A stretch of 64,000 nt of DNA from Heterostelium album PN500 (lineage: Eukaryota > Evosea > Eumycetozoa > Acytosteliales > Acytosteliaceae). Under the pieces are notes generated by a model. The model saw only the letters and a program-made list of their open reading frames with translations, ran no database searches and was not told the origin of the DNA. Position 1 is the first letter of the stretch. Each line of letters opens with the position of its first letter. The position numbers were made by a program, and so were the translations under genes. The stretch is taken from assembly GCF_000004825.1 (NCBI RefSeq), contig NW_008805068.1:682001-746000 (forward strand), given 5' to 3'. Shown here in pieces: positions 38,667 through 50,425 of the stretch.

Positions 38667-40396
38667 ATGAATAATAATTTACAATTAATTGACAATCAAT
38701 TATTATCTTTAGGTTTAGTTAGAAAGGAAATACCAAAAGATGGTGCTTGTTTAGTAAGTAGTAATTAGTTGTTTAGTAATATTGTTATAAAGTTATTTTT
38801 TTACATTGCTTAATTACTACTTTGTTTTTGTTTATCATATGATTTGATTAGTTTATTTTTGTTTGGTTTGGTTTGTTAAAAATGTTTTTTATTTTGTGAT
38901 AGTAATATTAATATTGTTATTATTGTTATTAATAATCATCAATCTTATAGTTTAGATGTATAAGTGAATATATCTATGGTACTCAAATTAAACATAGATA
39001 CGTTAGAGAGAAGTGTATAGAGTATCTAGAGAAGAATCGTGAGAGATTCGAACCGTTTGCATGTATTAATGATCCGTGGGAGCGTTACATCGAGTTGATG
39101 GCAAAGGACGATACGTGGGGCGGTGAGATAGAACTACAGGCATTGTCACTCTACTACAGAGTGAACTTTGTCATTTACATTGGAACGACTACTACCTGCG
39201 TTGACAACAGCTATCCGATCACTATTAGCTTGGCATACTGTCAAGGTGAACACTATGACATCGTATATCCAATCACTCATATGAACCTGCTAAAGTCAAT
39301 GCAATCGATCATCTACGAACTCTTGGCAGATACACCACAACTTGCCATCAAAACAGATACCTCGCAATGGTATAATACCTCTATAATCTGGTGGGAAGAA
39401 GAAGTAAAGAGTAAGTTAAAAACAAAAACAAATCAATAATAATAATAATGTTAAACATTTTACTATTTTATATTATATATATAGTTAAACAAAAGAAGGA
39501 TATGAAAATAGTTGAAACTCTTAATATGAATAAAAGAGTTTATATCAATCCTGTAGATGAATTCAAATTGAAACAAAAGAAGGAAAAGGAGAGATTGGAG
39601 AGAGAGAAAGAGAAGAACAAGAAGAAGGCTCAACAACAACAAAATAAGAATAGAAGTATAATAAGATCGAGTGGTGATAGCGACACTAGTAGTGGTGGTG
39701 GTGGTGGCAGTAATTCTGGATCGATACCATCATCTCCTGCTGCACCTTCTTCTTTGAATAACAGTGCCAATAACAATGAGGTGATCTATCCTGCAATGGA
39801 GGAGATGGATGAGGAATTGAGAGCGATCATCAAACAAATCGAGCAACAAGATATAGAAGAACAAAGAAAACTTGGTATGGAAAAACATTTCCCTGTAAGT
39901 TGTGTAAACTTTTACTAGTTTATTATTACAAATTACTAATTTATGTTTTATTAATAAACAATCATAAATTTAGACACTAGCTGGTGGTAAACAAAATAGA
40001 AATAATAAAAATAGGAATCAACAACCATCATTACCATCACCTTCTTCATCACCTCTCAATAACAAAACAAATGAAAATCAAGCTACAGTACAACCAACTT
40101 CAACAAGCTCGACAACAACAACAACAACAACTCAAGATAACAACAATAATGAAGAGCTGTCGACAGTAACTGTTACTATAGCACCAGCTTGGAAGACAGC
40201 ACAAGATTGGAATCAAGTAAAGAATATGCCAGTATCTCCAACTCCAACAACAACAACAGCAATACCAACAACACCACCAACTGCAACAGATCAGTCATCC
40301 AATTCTGAATCTGATAATAATAATAACAATAGTAACAATAATAGTAATAGTAATAATAACTTCCAATTTAAGATTAAAAATAAAAATAGAAAATAA
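38667..40396 (+). CDS. OTU-domain cysteine protease (deubiquitinase), OTUD4-like
   Basis: Exons 38667-38753, 38951-39410, 39485-39894 and 39974-40396 give 459 residues. The OTU fold covers about residues 10-155: the catalytic stretch is PKDGACLFRCISEYIYGTQ (Asp25 and Cys28) and the catalytic His is in YCQGEHYDIVYP (about residue 133). The intron after exon 1 lies just beyond the catalytic Cys. After the domain come a strongly charged helix (KLKQKKEKERLEREKEKNKK), Gly/Ser and Asn tracts and a segment with the motif APAWKTAQDWNQV. OTU proteases of this form (OTUD4, ALG13 OTU part) cut ubiquitin chains in the cytosol, often with RNA-granule links. All catalytic residues are present, so it should be active. 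Confidence 0.87.
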
Positions 40397-40447
40397 ATCA
40401 ACCTTCCAATTCTGATTAAAGTTTTGGAAATGTTTTGTTTTTAATGT

Positions 40448-41923
40448 TTAAAAAGTAAAGAAGAACTCGTTATCATCTTCTTTTTCTTCTATTTCTTTAT
40501 TTGAAACTGTTGTTGGCTCTTCTGGTTTTATTTCTTCAACTGTTGATTTCACCGGTGATTCTTCTTTAATTTCATTTTGAATATCTGTTTTTGCTATTGT
40601 TTCTTTACTATTATTACTATTATTACTGTCTTCATTATTAGTGTCATTCCTATTAGCATTACTTTTACTAGAGTTGTTTTTCTTAACAATTGGTTTACCA
40701 CTTAATAATTGTTGTGATTCTTCCAATGTGTTTACCAGATTCGGATCAAACTTTGCCTTTAAATTATTTGAAATGATTTGTTTCTGTTCTTCTTGCAACT
40801 TTTCCAAGACTTCTGTATCTTCTCTTATTATATTATATTTATCCAAATCAAAAACAACCAGAATAGTCGGATATTCTATGATCTCTTTAAGATTTAAACT
40901 ATTATTAACATTTTGATTTACATTTAATAAATAATATTGATTTAACTATGTTAAATGAATGAGAATAAATATAATTAATAAAAAATATTTAATTAACATA
41001 ACAATGATAATAATATACATACATTTGATCTTTCTCTTTTTAAAATTAAATGATAACTATTATTATTATTATTATTTTTATTATTCTGATTATTATTATT
41101 ATTTCTACTATTGTTTAACTTTAAGAATTTCTTTATATTATAAATATTGGTTGGATCGTCTATGTGTTTTTGTAAGGTGTCGCTCAGTGTATCGTTTTCA
41201 TTGACTGACGATGAAACCAGTGATGTCGCATCATCAACAAAGTTCCATTGTATTCTCCAGTGTAATATATTCTTCTTTTTATTGTAGTGTGTAGTGTTCT
41301 CTTTGTGTCTGGACATCTCCTTTGGCATAATCATCAAATTGATATTTCTTTTGAATGCTGCACGTTGAACATACACCGATTTATTCTGAATGAATGATTT
41401 CGACAATATTGACTTTCCTGTTTCATTAACTCTATTTATATTATCTAGGAAATTGAAATCTATCATATTAAAATAATTAAAGATGTCAGTCAGCTAATGT
41501 AAACAATCATATTGTATTGTATAGTATAATATTGGTACCATTTATAATATCATTATCAGACATTTGATTAAGTGGAATGAAATGATTGACTTTTTTGACA
41601 CCATTACAATCTGATTCTGAACGATGTTGTTTCGAACACTCCGCACTACAGAACAAAACAAAACAGGCAGGACATTTATATTTTGAAACGTTTTCCTTGC
41701 ATACTTCACATTTATCTACACCAATCTTCATTCTTTTTTCACCATTATTACTATTACTACTAAATTCTATTGTTGCTTCTGTATCTGGTTTATCTCTTTT
41801 CTTGCTACTACTAATACCTTCAATACTGAGATTATTACCATTTTGATGTATTGTTATTTCTATTTCACCACCACTTCCTCCATCTTCATCATCATCACCT
41901 CCATACATAGAAAATAAATCCAT
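40448..41923 (-). CDS. Box C/D snoRNP assembly factor BCD1 (ZNHIT6), zf-HIT protein
   Basis: Exons 41923-41539, 41459-41023 and 40945-40448 give 439 residues. After an acidic Gly-rich start, a zf-HIT finger follows at about residues 72-105 (CEVCKENVSKYKCPAC, then LFCSAECSKQH). The middle holds the region typical of BCD1: QRAAFKRNINLMIMPKEMSR then ILHWRIQWNFVD, and, after a poly-Asn stretch, YHLILKRERSN and LKEIIEYPTILVVF. The tail is acidic and low in complexity. BCD1 works in the nucleus in early assembly of box C/D snoRNPs with the R2TP machinery. The gene shares a 286-bp divergent promoter region with tRNase Z, another RNA-processing factor. The last intron brings the EYPT part into frame, which supports the exon choice. 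Confidence 0.87.
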
Positions 41924-42209
41924 TTCTTAATACTTTCTTTACTTCCAAATCAAATACAACCTAACACATAAATAGTTGCTAGATGACATGAAACAAACGA
42001 ACTTTGATTTACTTTTTTTTTTTTTTTTTTTTAAATTCTCGTTTTTTTTTTTTTCTTTTTTGGGTTTCTGTTAACCAAAAACCGACAAATTTAAATGATA
42101 TGAACTTGTATGTCATACATTATATTTTTATTTATAATATTTTTTTTTTAGATATATTTTAGATATTAGATATAGCATATATTAGAATAGTATAGTATAG
42201 AAGTATCAA
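41924..42209. promoter_or_regulatory. Divergent promoter between BCD1 and tRNase Z
   Basis: 286 bp between two start codons facing away from each other. It contains two long oligo-T runs near 42013-42032 and 42040-42057, the sort of element that lies at dictyostelid promoters. Two RNA-processing genes sharing it may be co-expressed. Confidence 0.55.
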
Positions 42210-45043
42210 ATGGTTAAAGCATATGTTGAGATATCAGGTGATAATGTAGAGACATCACCATCGTTATACACCAATTTCGATCTTCATAGATATCTCTTTG
42301 AGTGTGGTGAAGGTACACAACGATCTTTTACACAGAGACCAGGTATCAACTTTACAAAGTTGAACAATATATTTCTGTCGACATTGCGATGGGAATCGGT
42401 TGGTGGTCTGTTAGGTCTGACCTATACGATCGATGACATCGGTATTTCAGAGATTGATATCTACGGACCGAAAGGATTGCATCAGCTGTTCACAGCGTCA
42501 CGATTCTTCAGTGGCAATCACAATCTATCGATCAACTTGTTCGAGCTGCCAAACACTACGAATCACGTGATCCGTGACTCTGAACTCACCATCATCTCGG
42601 TGCCAATCAATAGATGTCCACCAAAGATACCATCGACATTCCGTCACTACCGACAAGACAGAAAGGAAATGAGAATAGTCGATATCAAAGATGAACCATC
42701 TCCACCACCCTCACCAGAGTCAGAATTTGAAACCTATAAGAATAATATTAAAAATAGTAATAGTAATAGCAATAATAACAACAATCATCAATGTGATATC
42801 TCTGACACTGTATTGGGTGCAATTGAACAGAATAGCAATAATAATAATGGAGATGAATCATCTACAACTACATCGGGATTGGATGGTGATTTATCATCGA
42901 AACCACTATTCAAAAGAATGAAAAGAGAAATCCCTGCTTATTTCCCAAAGGGAAGCAAAGTAGATATGGATTCTGATACCGTCCACTGTTGGGTTTGCAG
43001 TACCAATGAATTTGTCGGTCGATTCCACCCAGAGAAAGCACTGGAACTTGGTATCCCAAAGAGTCAAGCATTCCTTTTCAAGCGTCTAAAGAATGGTGAA
43101 ACCATCACACTTCCCGATGGAACTCAAATATTTCCACATCAAGTCATGGATGAACCATCTCCTGCAACCGTAACTATACTATCTTTCATTAGTTATTATC
43201 AACTAAAAGTTTAACTAACTCTAAACAAAACAAACATCAATAGAATTTCACAATTATAAAATGTCCAAGTATTGAATATTTCGATTCACTTTTCAGTAAT
43301 GAAGCATTCCTACCATATCATAATAATGAGAAGGTTATGAGTGGAGTGTTTCATATGTCACCACCTGAAGTTTTACACTCAAAGCGATACATTGAATTCA
43401 TGGAGAAGTTTGGACCAGTCACTAAACATATTATTGTGAACAAAGAGAATTGTGAGTACAGTCCATCGTTCCCAGGTTCAGAGATTCATTTGAACCGACT
43501 GGCACAGGTAGTACCCGACCTATTCCCACCACCAATAAAGCCAAGAACTGTTACACCACTCTTTGAGACCGGTAAACCAACCATTCATTCAGAGACACTA
43601 AAGAACAATATGATACCTATTGAAAAGTTAACGCGTTTCACATTGGCACCTTCACGTCAAGCCGGTGAAATCCAACAGGTCACACAAACCGGCAAGGAAT
43701 TTGATGATGTCGTATTACCCAATCTTTCAATTAAAGATAAATTGGATGAAGTAATTAAATGTATATATAAGTTAATTATAATTTTATAGGTTATTTATTA
43801 ATTTAACATTGTTTTAAATCAACCAGTTGTCAATACAGCAAAGAATAAAGTTGAATATCCAAAAGTATTGTTTACAGGTACTGGAAGTGCTTTGCCATCA
43901 CCCTATAGAAATGTAACCGGTAATCATATATTGATGGAGAATGGAACCAGTATGTTATTGGATGCCGGTGAAGGTACCTATGGACAACTAGCCAGATTCT
44001 TTGGACATGAAAACATTGCAAAGATACTTATCAACCTTAAAGTGATTTGGATCTCTCATGTACATGCTGATCATCATTTAGGTATTCCAAGAATTTTAGA
44101 AAAGAGAGCAAGAGTAAATTATTATAGAATTAGTTCAATTAATATAATCAATCAAATGAAAACTAACAATATAAATATTCATTTTATTAAAATAGGCATT
44201 TGAAGAATTAGGTATTAAAGAAGATCCAGTCGTTATTATTGGTCCACATACCTTAATTTTTTGGTTAAAGCTATTAAGGAGAATGACACCTATCGATTTT
44301 GAAGGAGTTGAATTTGAACAAATACAAAATTCTAAACCTGCAATGTAAGAATTTAAATTATTTTTTTTTGATATATTTTGAATATTAACATTATATATAT
44401 TACAAAAATAGTGCTGCACTTCAGAAATTAGGAATTGTTTCTCTTGAGAGTGTACCTGTTATTCACTGTACGAATGCTTGTGGTGTTGTCATTGAATTGG
44501 AAAATGGTGTTAAATTTACGTAAGTTACCTTTTAAACTTTTAAATGTTGATTTTTAAAAGAAAAAACAATAATAATATTGTTATTTAGAAACATTGGAAA
44601 TTTATTTATTTTTATTTGTTCAAATAAATATTTTTAGATACTCTGGTGACACTAGACCATGTAGTGATTTGGCAGTAGCAGGTCAAGATTCAACGTTCTT
44701 GTTGCACGAAGCTACGTTTGGAGATGACATGCAGAATGAAGCGAAAGCAAAGAAACACTCGACCATCGGTGAGGCGTTGGACATCGGTAGACAGATGCGT
44801 GCAAAATTCACATTGCTCACCCACTTTAGTCAGAGATACTCCAAGATACCAGATCTTAGTGGTCACGGTACCTTTGGTTTGGCATTCGATTTGCTTCAAG
44901 TCGCACCATATCAATTCCCAATGCTACCACATCTCACCAAGGTATTCGAATCTTACCTCGTAAAGAAAAAAGAAGAACCTATCATTGAAATTCCAAAAAA
45001 GGTAAAAAATAATATTCCATCATCCAAATCAAAAAATAAACCA

Positions 45044-45089
<46 letters not shown>

Positions 45090-45253
45090 TTGATAGTAAT
45101 GATAATAATAATAACAATAACAACAATAATAATAAAAACAATAATAGTAAAAAAAGAAAAGAAATATCAGATGATTCGAATAGTAGTAATACTAATAATG
45201 AAACTAATTCAATTCAACCAACTAGTAATATTACAATGCCAAATCAAAGTTAA
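42210..45253 (+). CDS. tRNase Z, long form (ELAC2)
   Basis: Six exons, 42210-43169, 43244-43760, 43827-44113, 44196-44344, 44412-44519 and 44638-45253, give 878 residues in one frame. The first half is the degenerate metallo-beta-lactamase copy (YLFECGEGTQRSFTQRPGIN, LRWESVGGLLGLTYTIDD), with an Asn-rich insert. The second half is the active one: KVLFTGTGSALPSPYRNVTG, the metal-binding WISHVHADHHLGIPRIL, the Asp-containing TYSGDTRPCSDL, LLHEATFGDDM with KKHSTIGEAL, and LTHFSQRYSK. The carboxy tail has a poly-Asn tract and a basic run that could serve nuclear import. The enzyme cuts the 3' trailer from tRNA precursors in nucleus and mitochondria. All metal ligands expected of the family are present. 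Confidence 0.92.
45047..45161 (+). repeat. AAT/AAC trinucleotide repeat coding for poly-Asn
   Basis: A run of mostly AAT and some AAC codons near the end of the tRNase Z gene encodes about 30 Asn residues broken by single Ile, Asp, Ser and Lys. Such tracts are typical of dictyostelid proteins and are likely to vary in length between strains. Confidence 0.85.
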
Positions 45254-45734
45254 TTAATCATTATTATCTATTATTATTAATAAAATATAAATTTATTTAT
45301 TTAACTTTTTTAAAACAATATAACAAAACAACTCTAATATTAAAACTCTATCCTATTTTTTAAAAAAAAAATTAAAAAAAACAAAAATAGAAAGTATCAT
45401 TTGGATTTAAAACAACAGATAATATAAATACAGTAAAGAATAATTATTCGACAAAGAAACTCGATAAAAGTAGTAGTCGCCCAAAATCATTTTCGTCATC
45501 ATTCAAAAGATCATATTCAACAAAAACCTCCACCACCACCACCACTACATCATTCAATCATAATAGTTTTAATGCATCATATAGCAATAGTTTTAAACCC
45601 AATATTTATTTAACTTTATTTAGTAAATCTTTAAAATTTGGTGCCAAGATAATCTAAATATATAAATAATAAATAAATAAATATAAATCAGTTTATTATA
45701 CAGTAGTACTTTTTAATAGACTTGATCAATAGTA
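45254..45734. other. Intergenic, with an 88-codon frame lacking a start codon
   Basis: About 480 bp between tRNase Z and the B-box gene. From a possible splice acceptor (AAAATAG) at 45390 a plus-strand frame runs to a TAA at 45655-45657. It reads VSFGFKTTDNINTVKNNYS, then KSSSRPKSFSSSFKRSYSTK, a Thr run, and ends FSKSLKFGAKII. There is no ATG in it. It could be the last exon of a gene whose first exon I cannot find, or a relic. Confidence 0.35.
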
Positions 45735-46175
45735 ATGAATCAATGTGATGTACATCAACAGAAACTTAAACTACTCTGTAGTAACTGTAAGATTAATGTT
45801 TGCATTCGATGTGTAACCGATACACACCGTGGTCATTCTTTTGATCATATTCAACAGACTTTGGCACATAAACGATATAGGAGAAATAATGATAGAGATG
45901 ACGATGATCTAGTTGCTGATCATACAACTGGTACTCTAGAAACTGATAACCTACAATCAATAACCTCTAATATATTACCATCTACATCGCCGGTTCCACA
46001 ACAACCATACACTAATCAAGATACACTTAGCAATCAACAGATCTCCCAACAACCTATAAATAATACACACAATACATTCACCAACATCATTAACAACAAC
46101 AACAACAACAATCGAAGAAACAAGGATGATGTAAATGAATCGAGTGATAGCGGAATTCAACCAATGTATCATTAA
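45735..46175 (+). CDS. Small B-box zinc-finger protein
   Basis: A single exon of 146 residues. Residues 4-43 are a complete B-box-type zinc finger: CDVHQQKLKLLCSNCK, then VCIRCVTDTHRGHSFDHI, with all expected Cys and His ligands (C-x2-H, C-x2-C, C-x2-C, H-x2-H pattern). The rest is acidic and then Gln-, Thr- and Asn-rich low-complexity sequence with no further domain. Dictyostelids have many B-box proteins, often with a FNIP or coiled-coil tail; here the tail is short, so this may be a stand-alone ligand-binding finger. Function unknown. Confidence 0.78.
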   Translation: MNQCDVHQQKLKLLCSNCKINVCIRCVTDTHRGHSFDHIQQTLAHKRYRRNNDRDDDDLVADHTTGTLETDNLQSITSNILPSTSPVPQQPYTNQDTLSNQQISQQPINNTHNTFTNIINNNNNNNRRNKDDVNESSDSGIQPMYH

Positions 46176-46530
46176 TTAATTAATTGAATAAAAAAAATTG
46201 TAAATTTATTAATTCTAAATTTAGAGATTCAGTGTGCACCCTTATGACAACAAATGGCGATCAACACACCAAATTCAACGCTGAAAAACAAAAAAAAATA
46301 CAAAATATCTTGCATTGGTTTTCATAGGTCTGAAACTCATTCATGCCCGACACTTGATACCATGGTTTTTTGCAGAATTGTAATATTACTTTTCTTTTTT
46401 GGTGGCTCTGATTTGTTTTTTTTGGATATCTGTAGACTTGAGAGTAGTTGTACCCTTTCAAATTTCAAACAGTACATTCATTCCATTTCATTAGTTCGTA
46501 TTTAAATAGTTATTAAAGATATACAGAACA
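46176..46530. other. Intergenic upstream of the secreted Cys-containing protein gene
   Basis: 355 bp, less AT-rich than most spacers here but without a credible gene; a short frame at 46254 looks accidental. It must include the promoter of the gene at 46531. Confidence 0.45.
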
Positions 46531-47222
46531 ATGAAGATCAATTTTATTTTATTAGCTGTTTTTTATTTGATTTTTGTTTTGGCAGGAGAGAATGGTGTTG
46601 TAGAAGCACAAAACACCTCAACCATTTACTATGTAAACACCTATTATAATTCATCGGATTGTGGATCTGAAGTTGTTGAAATCTATGGTTATGACACCAC
46701 CGGCTGCATACCATACACCTTCGGTAGCTATCTATATATTTGCAATGATTCATTTATCGGTTGGATCGAATACTCAGATTCAGCGTGTGGTAATGAGACT
46801 CAACGTACTGTTCACGAATACAACACTTGCTATCCACAAGACCCGTACTACTCGCAGTACACCTGTCAAACCCAAGAGCAACTCCTCCAAGCTTACCCTG
46901 GCTATACTGGTATGAATCAGTACACCAACGAAAATTGTAACGGTGAACCAGCAGGACTCAACCTTTCACCCTATCCACTATGTGATGCACCATTTGCGTA
47001 TGTAACTCCTTTTTTAAATGAAAAAGAAAAAAAAGTAAAGTTAACATTATTCTAACATTTTATTTAAATCATTACTATTTAATAATAATTATTAGTGTCA
47101 AATGTGAAGACGATAAACTATATATTTCAGAAGGTGCAACAGACTTTTGTGTAAAATACGGTGCTTGGAAAGAGTATACCGAACCACAATGCGCAGACGG
47201 AACATTTTTCCAATGCTGGTAA
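46531..47222 (+). CDS. Small secreted Cys-containing protein
   Basis: Exons 46531-46997 and 47096-47222 give 197 residues. A signal peptide is clear (FILLAVFYLIFVLAGENG, cut probably after VVEA). The mature part has about 14 Cys residues, evenly spread (SDCGSEVVEIYGYDTTGC, YICNDSFIG, SACGNETQ, YNTCYPQDP, YTCQTQEQ, NENCNGEP, PLCDAPFA, VKCEDDK, DFCVKYGAW, PQCADGTFFQCW), and several N-glycosylation sites. It is rich in Tyr and acidic. Dictyostelids have many such secreted disulphide-rich families, often expressed in development; I do not recognise this one. The protein should be extracellular or in vesicles. Confidence 0.75.
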
Positions 47223-47336
47223 TCAATTCAATTCATTCTTTGAACTTGAAAAAAAAAAAAAAAATAGTAAAAATAAATTAATTAATAGTCAAATTTACAT
47301 AAGGAACTTGTTTATATTCATGAACAAACAACATAA

Positions 47337-48630
47337 ATGATATTCTTTATAATAAATAAATTGTTGGTATTCGTAATACCATTACTTATATTACTACTAT
47401 CATCTATATTCTCAAATTATAATAATGCAAACATTTCTATTGTTTTAATAATCTATCATTGTATATTATTATTTATAACTTTGATATTACCAGATATATG
47501 GGTATGTATTATATATACATAACAAATCAAATCGAATCTATCTATTTTTGAATTAGTTAATGTTAACATTCATGTTTATGTAATGTAATGAAATTATAGG
47601 CAACTTATAGCTTTGTTATTGAATTACCATTATTGATATCAGTGTTCTCTTTCATTTGGTATATACCAGCTGGCTTAACAGATTCCTATCTTTTCATATT
47701 GAATTGGATTGGACCTGTACTTGTTTTGATACAAGCATATCAATCGATCAATCTAATTCTTTTTACAAACAGAAAATTGATGGAAAAGACACTAGATCCT
47801 TCCTATGACACACCTATTAAAGTAATGTATCAAAGCAATAGCACTTGATTATTATTAATAACTAACATTTAATATTTATCAAAAAATAGATACTATCGAT
47901 AATCGTATCAATCATTTGTTATATATCTTCTATTTTTATATTCTACAAGCTTTTTACAGATGATACAAGTAAACTTAGTTCATTTAACTCAAAGTATGTT
48001 TATTTTTTATTATTTAATATTAAATTGTTACTAACTAGTTGATATTACATTAAAATTTAGTATATTATCATCAGTTGTAACAATATTGGTTCTACTTATC
48101 CCATTTATGATATTCGTAGAAGATTCGATGTTATTGGATATAGCGATGATTACATTCTTTGTAGCGCTGCAGTGCTTTAGTTATTTCTATAGTGGAGTCA
48201 ACAGTTACTCTGTCTATGTAATCAACTGTGTATCAGTGGTAGTATCACTGATTACACTACTCTCACTGACCATCACCATCGGTCAGTCAGACTCATCATC
48301 TACAATCACCGATAATTCATTATTTGGTAATCTAAATGAATCTGTATGTATTGTTAATTCTAAAGATATCAATCTATAATATATATATTTCTATATATGT
48401 TATATTAACATTAGAATTCATATTATAAATAATAGGATAACAAGGAAAGCATTTATCAAATCATTCATATAATGTTGGTTATAGCATTGACCTATTTCCC
48501 AATGTCTTATTTCGGAGTGATCGAACCAGTTTCATGGGTATTCCCAGTGCTACAGATTGTATTTCAATTTGCATTGTATACATTAAGTTGTTTACAAAAT
48601 TCAAACCTAATAAAACTTCATGATGATTAA
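47337..48630 (+). CDS. Multispanning membrane protein, unknown family
   Basis: Exons 47337-47501, 47600-47821, 47890-47993, 48061-48343 and 48436-48630 give 322 residues in one frame. About nine membrane helices can be drawn, for example LLVFVIPLLILLLSSIF at the start, IVSIICYISSIFIFY, VVTILVLLIPFMIFV, and IHIMLVIALTYFPMSYFGV with ALYTLSC near the end. Short polar loops join them; one longer loop (IGQSDSSSTITDNSLFGNLN) lies before the last two helices. No conserved motif of a transporter or receptor family is clear to me. It is preceded by the small secreted gene on the same strand at 114 bp. Confidence 0.7.
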
Positions 48631-49111
48631 TTGTATAAGATTTGTTCTTTAAAGAAATCAGAACAAAAAAAAAACACATATCTCTAACCACTTTTATTTG
48701 AGAGTTAACGATTGCAACTATAAATAATATAATTCAACAGATAAATTTAAAGTTTTTAATTAAAAACTACACTATGCAATGGAGACCTGGTGAAGTTTTC
48801 ACCCACACACAACTCTTGCGAAAAGTCAAAATAAAATTAAAAAAATAAAAAAATGTTTTTAAAAATTATTAAAAATCATTAAATTGTATGCTTATACCCC
48901 ACACACTCATAATTTAAGGATTGGCAATAATAAATAAATAAAAAAGTAATCAAATATATATATATTGGGTTTCTTTCATTCTCTTAACAAAGTTATCGTA
49001 ATATATAAATATTTATTAATATAACAACACAACACAATTCAAACAAATTATTTCGGAATTAAAGTAAACCAAAGAATAGATATTTTTTTAAATAGTTAGT
49101 AGTATCATATA
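48631..49111. other. Intergenic upstream of VAMP7
   Basis: About 480 bp. Mostly AT-rich. A less AT-rich stretch near 48770-48830 (with ATGGAGACCTGGTGAAG) has no open frame of note. It holds the promoter of the VAMP7 gene. Confidence 0.45.
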
Positions 49112-50059
49112 ATGCCACTCATCTATTCATTAGTTGCCAGAGGCTCAACTGTCTTGGCAGAGTATACCAATACCACTGGTAACTTTCAATCTATTACCAA
49201 GAGAATCTTAGAGTTGATTCCTCCCAATGAAACAAAGATGTCTTATGTCTATGAAAAGTAGGTTCAATATATAAAGTTAGTTATAGATAGATCTGATACC
49301 AATACTTATACTTAAACTTACAATCAATGATTATTATTATTATTATTACATCTAGATATATTTTCCATTATCTTGTTAGTGATTCATTGACTTATCTATG
49401 CATGGCAGATCAAGAGTTTGGAAGAAGAATACCATTTTTATTTTTAGAGGACGTAAAGAATAGATTCAAATCTAGCTATGGTGACAAAGGAAAGACTGCA
49501 ATGGCATACGGTATGAACACTGATTTCTCAAGAACTTTAGAAAATTTAATGGTAATTAACAGCTGCACCGATCTACAGATATATTTTAAAAACAAACATA
49601 CTAATAAATATGATTGTTATAATACATTATAGGATCACTATTCAAATAATCCACAATCGGATACACTCAATCGTACTCAAGCGCAAGTCGACGAAGTAAA
49701 GAATATTTTAGTTAGTGATATTGCACCACAGCTATTGAAGCGTGGTGAAAAGATTGAGATTCTAGTAGATCGTACTGAGAACCTTCAACAACAGTCATTC
49801 CAATTCAAGAAACAAAGTAAACAACTTAAGTGCTCAATGTGGTGGAAGAATGTCAAATTAATGATTATCATTGGTGTTGTAGTAGCGGTAACTATCTAAT
49901 AACAACAACATATACACACACTCTCTTATTAAATTCAAATGAACAAAACTCACTAACACTTCTTTAATTTACTTTTCAATTTAAATAAATATGCAGATTA
50001 TTATTTTCATCATTGTTATTTCAGCATGTGGAGGATTCAAATGTGGAAAGAAAAAGTAA
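49112..50059 (+). CDS. vamp7: VAMP7-type longin R-SNARE
   Basis: Exons 49112-49257, 49356-49551, 49633-49887 and 49997-50059 give 219 residues, nearly the length of human VAMP7. Residues 1 to about 110 are a longin domain (PLIYSLVARGSTVLAEY, then FHYLVSDSLTYLCMAD and FGRRIPFLFLEDVKNRF). The SNARE motif follows at about 125-182 (RTQAQVDEVKNILVSDIAPQ) with the zero-layer Arg in LLKRGEKIEIL, then a basic WWKNVK and a membrane anchor (IIIGVVVAV continuing over the last intron to IIIFIIVISACGGF). VAMP7 drives fusion in the endolysosomal and contractile-vacuole or secretory pathways. Dictyostelium has more than one VAMP7; which one this is I cannot say. Confidence 0.9.
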
Positions 50060-50425
50060 ACTAATAGTTAACAACAATAATGTATTACTCCTTTCTTTCT
50101 TTCTTTTTTCATCAATCAAATCAACTAAATAATAATTTTTTTTTAAACATGTCATATATCAACTTTATGGCATTGAACCATGTAGAAATCTTTTTTCTGT
50201 TTAATCTCCTCCCTTTTATAACTCTCTTCTATCTTTCTCTCACTCTTTTTTTTTTTTTTTAAAACAATAATCAATAAATCAAATCAATGTTGAACTATTT
50301 AATATCAAAACATATGACTCTTTATATAATATAAGACAATAAAAAAAAACTTAAATAAAAGTAAGAGAATAAATATAAGGAATGAGGTCACATAGCAATT
50401 TATTAAAATTGATTTGATAAATATC
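50060..50425. other. Intergenic between convergent VAMP7 and SET/MYND genes
   Basis: 366 bp holding the 3' ends of two convergent genes. T runs near 50130-50142 and 50248-50262. No gene seen. Confidence 0.5.

Noticed and set aside
44953-45141. Poly-Leu frame on the minus strand
   Set aside because: Antisense shadow of the AAT/AAC poly-Asn tract of tRNase Z.
49081-49111. Missing amino-terminal exon of VAMP7
   Set aside because: The ATG at 49112 starts the longin domain at its normal first residue and the total length fits the family.
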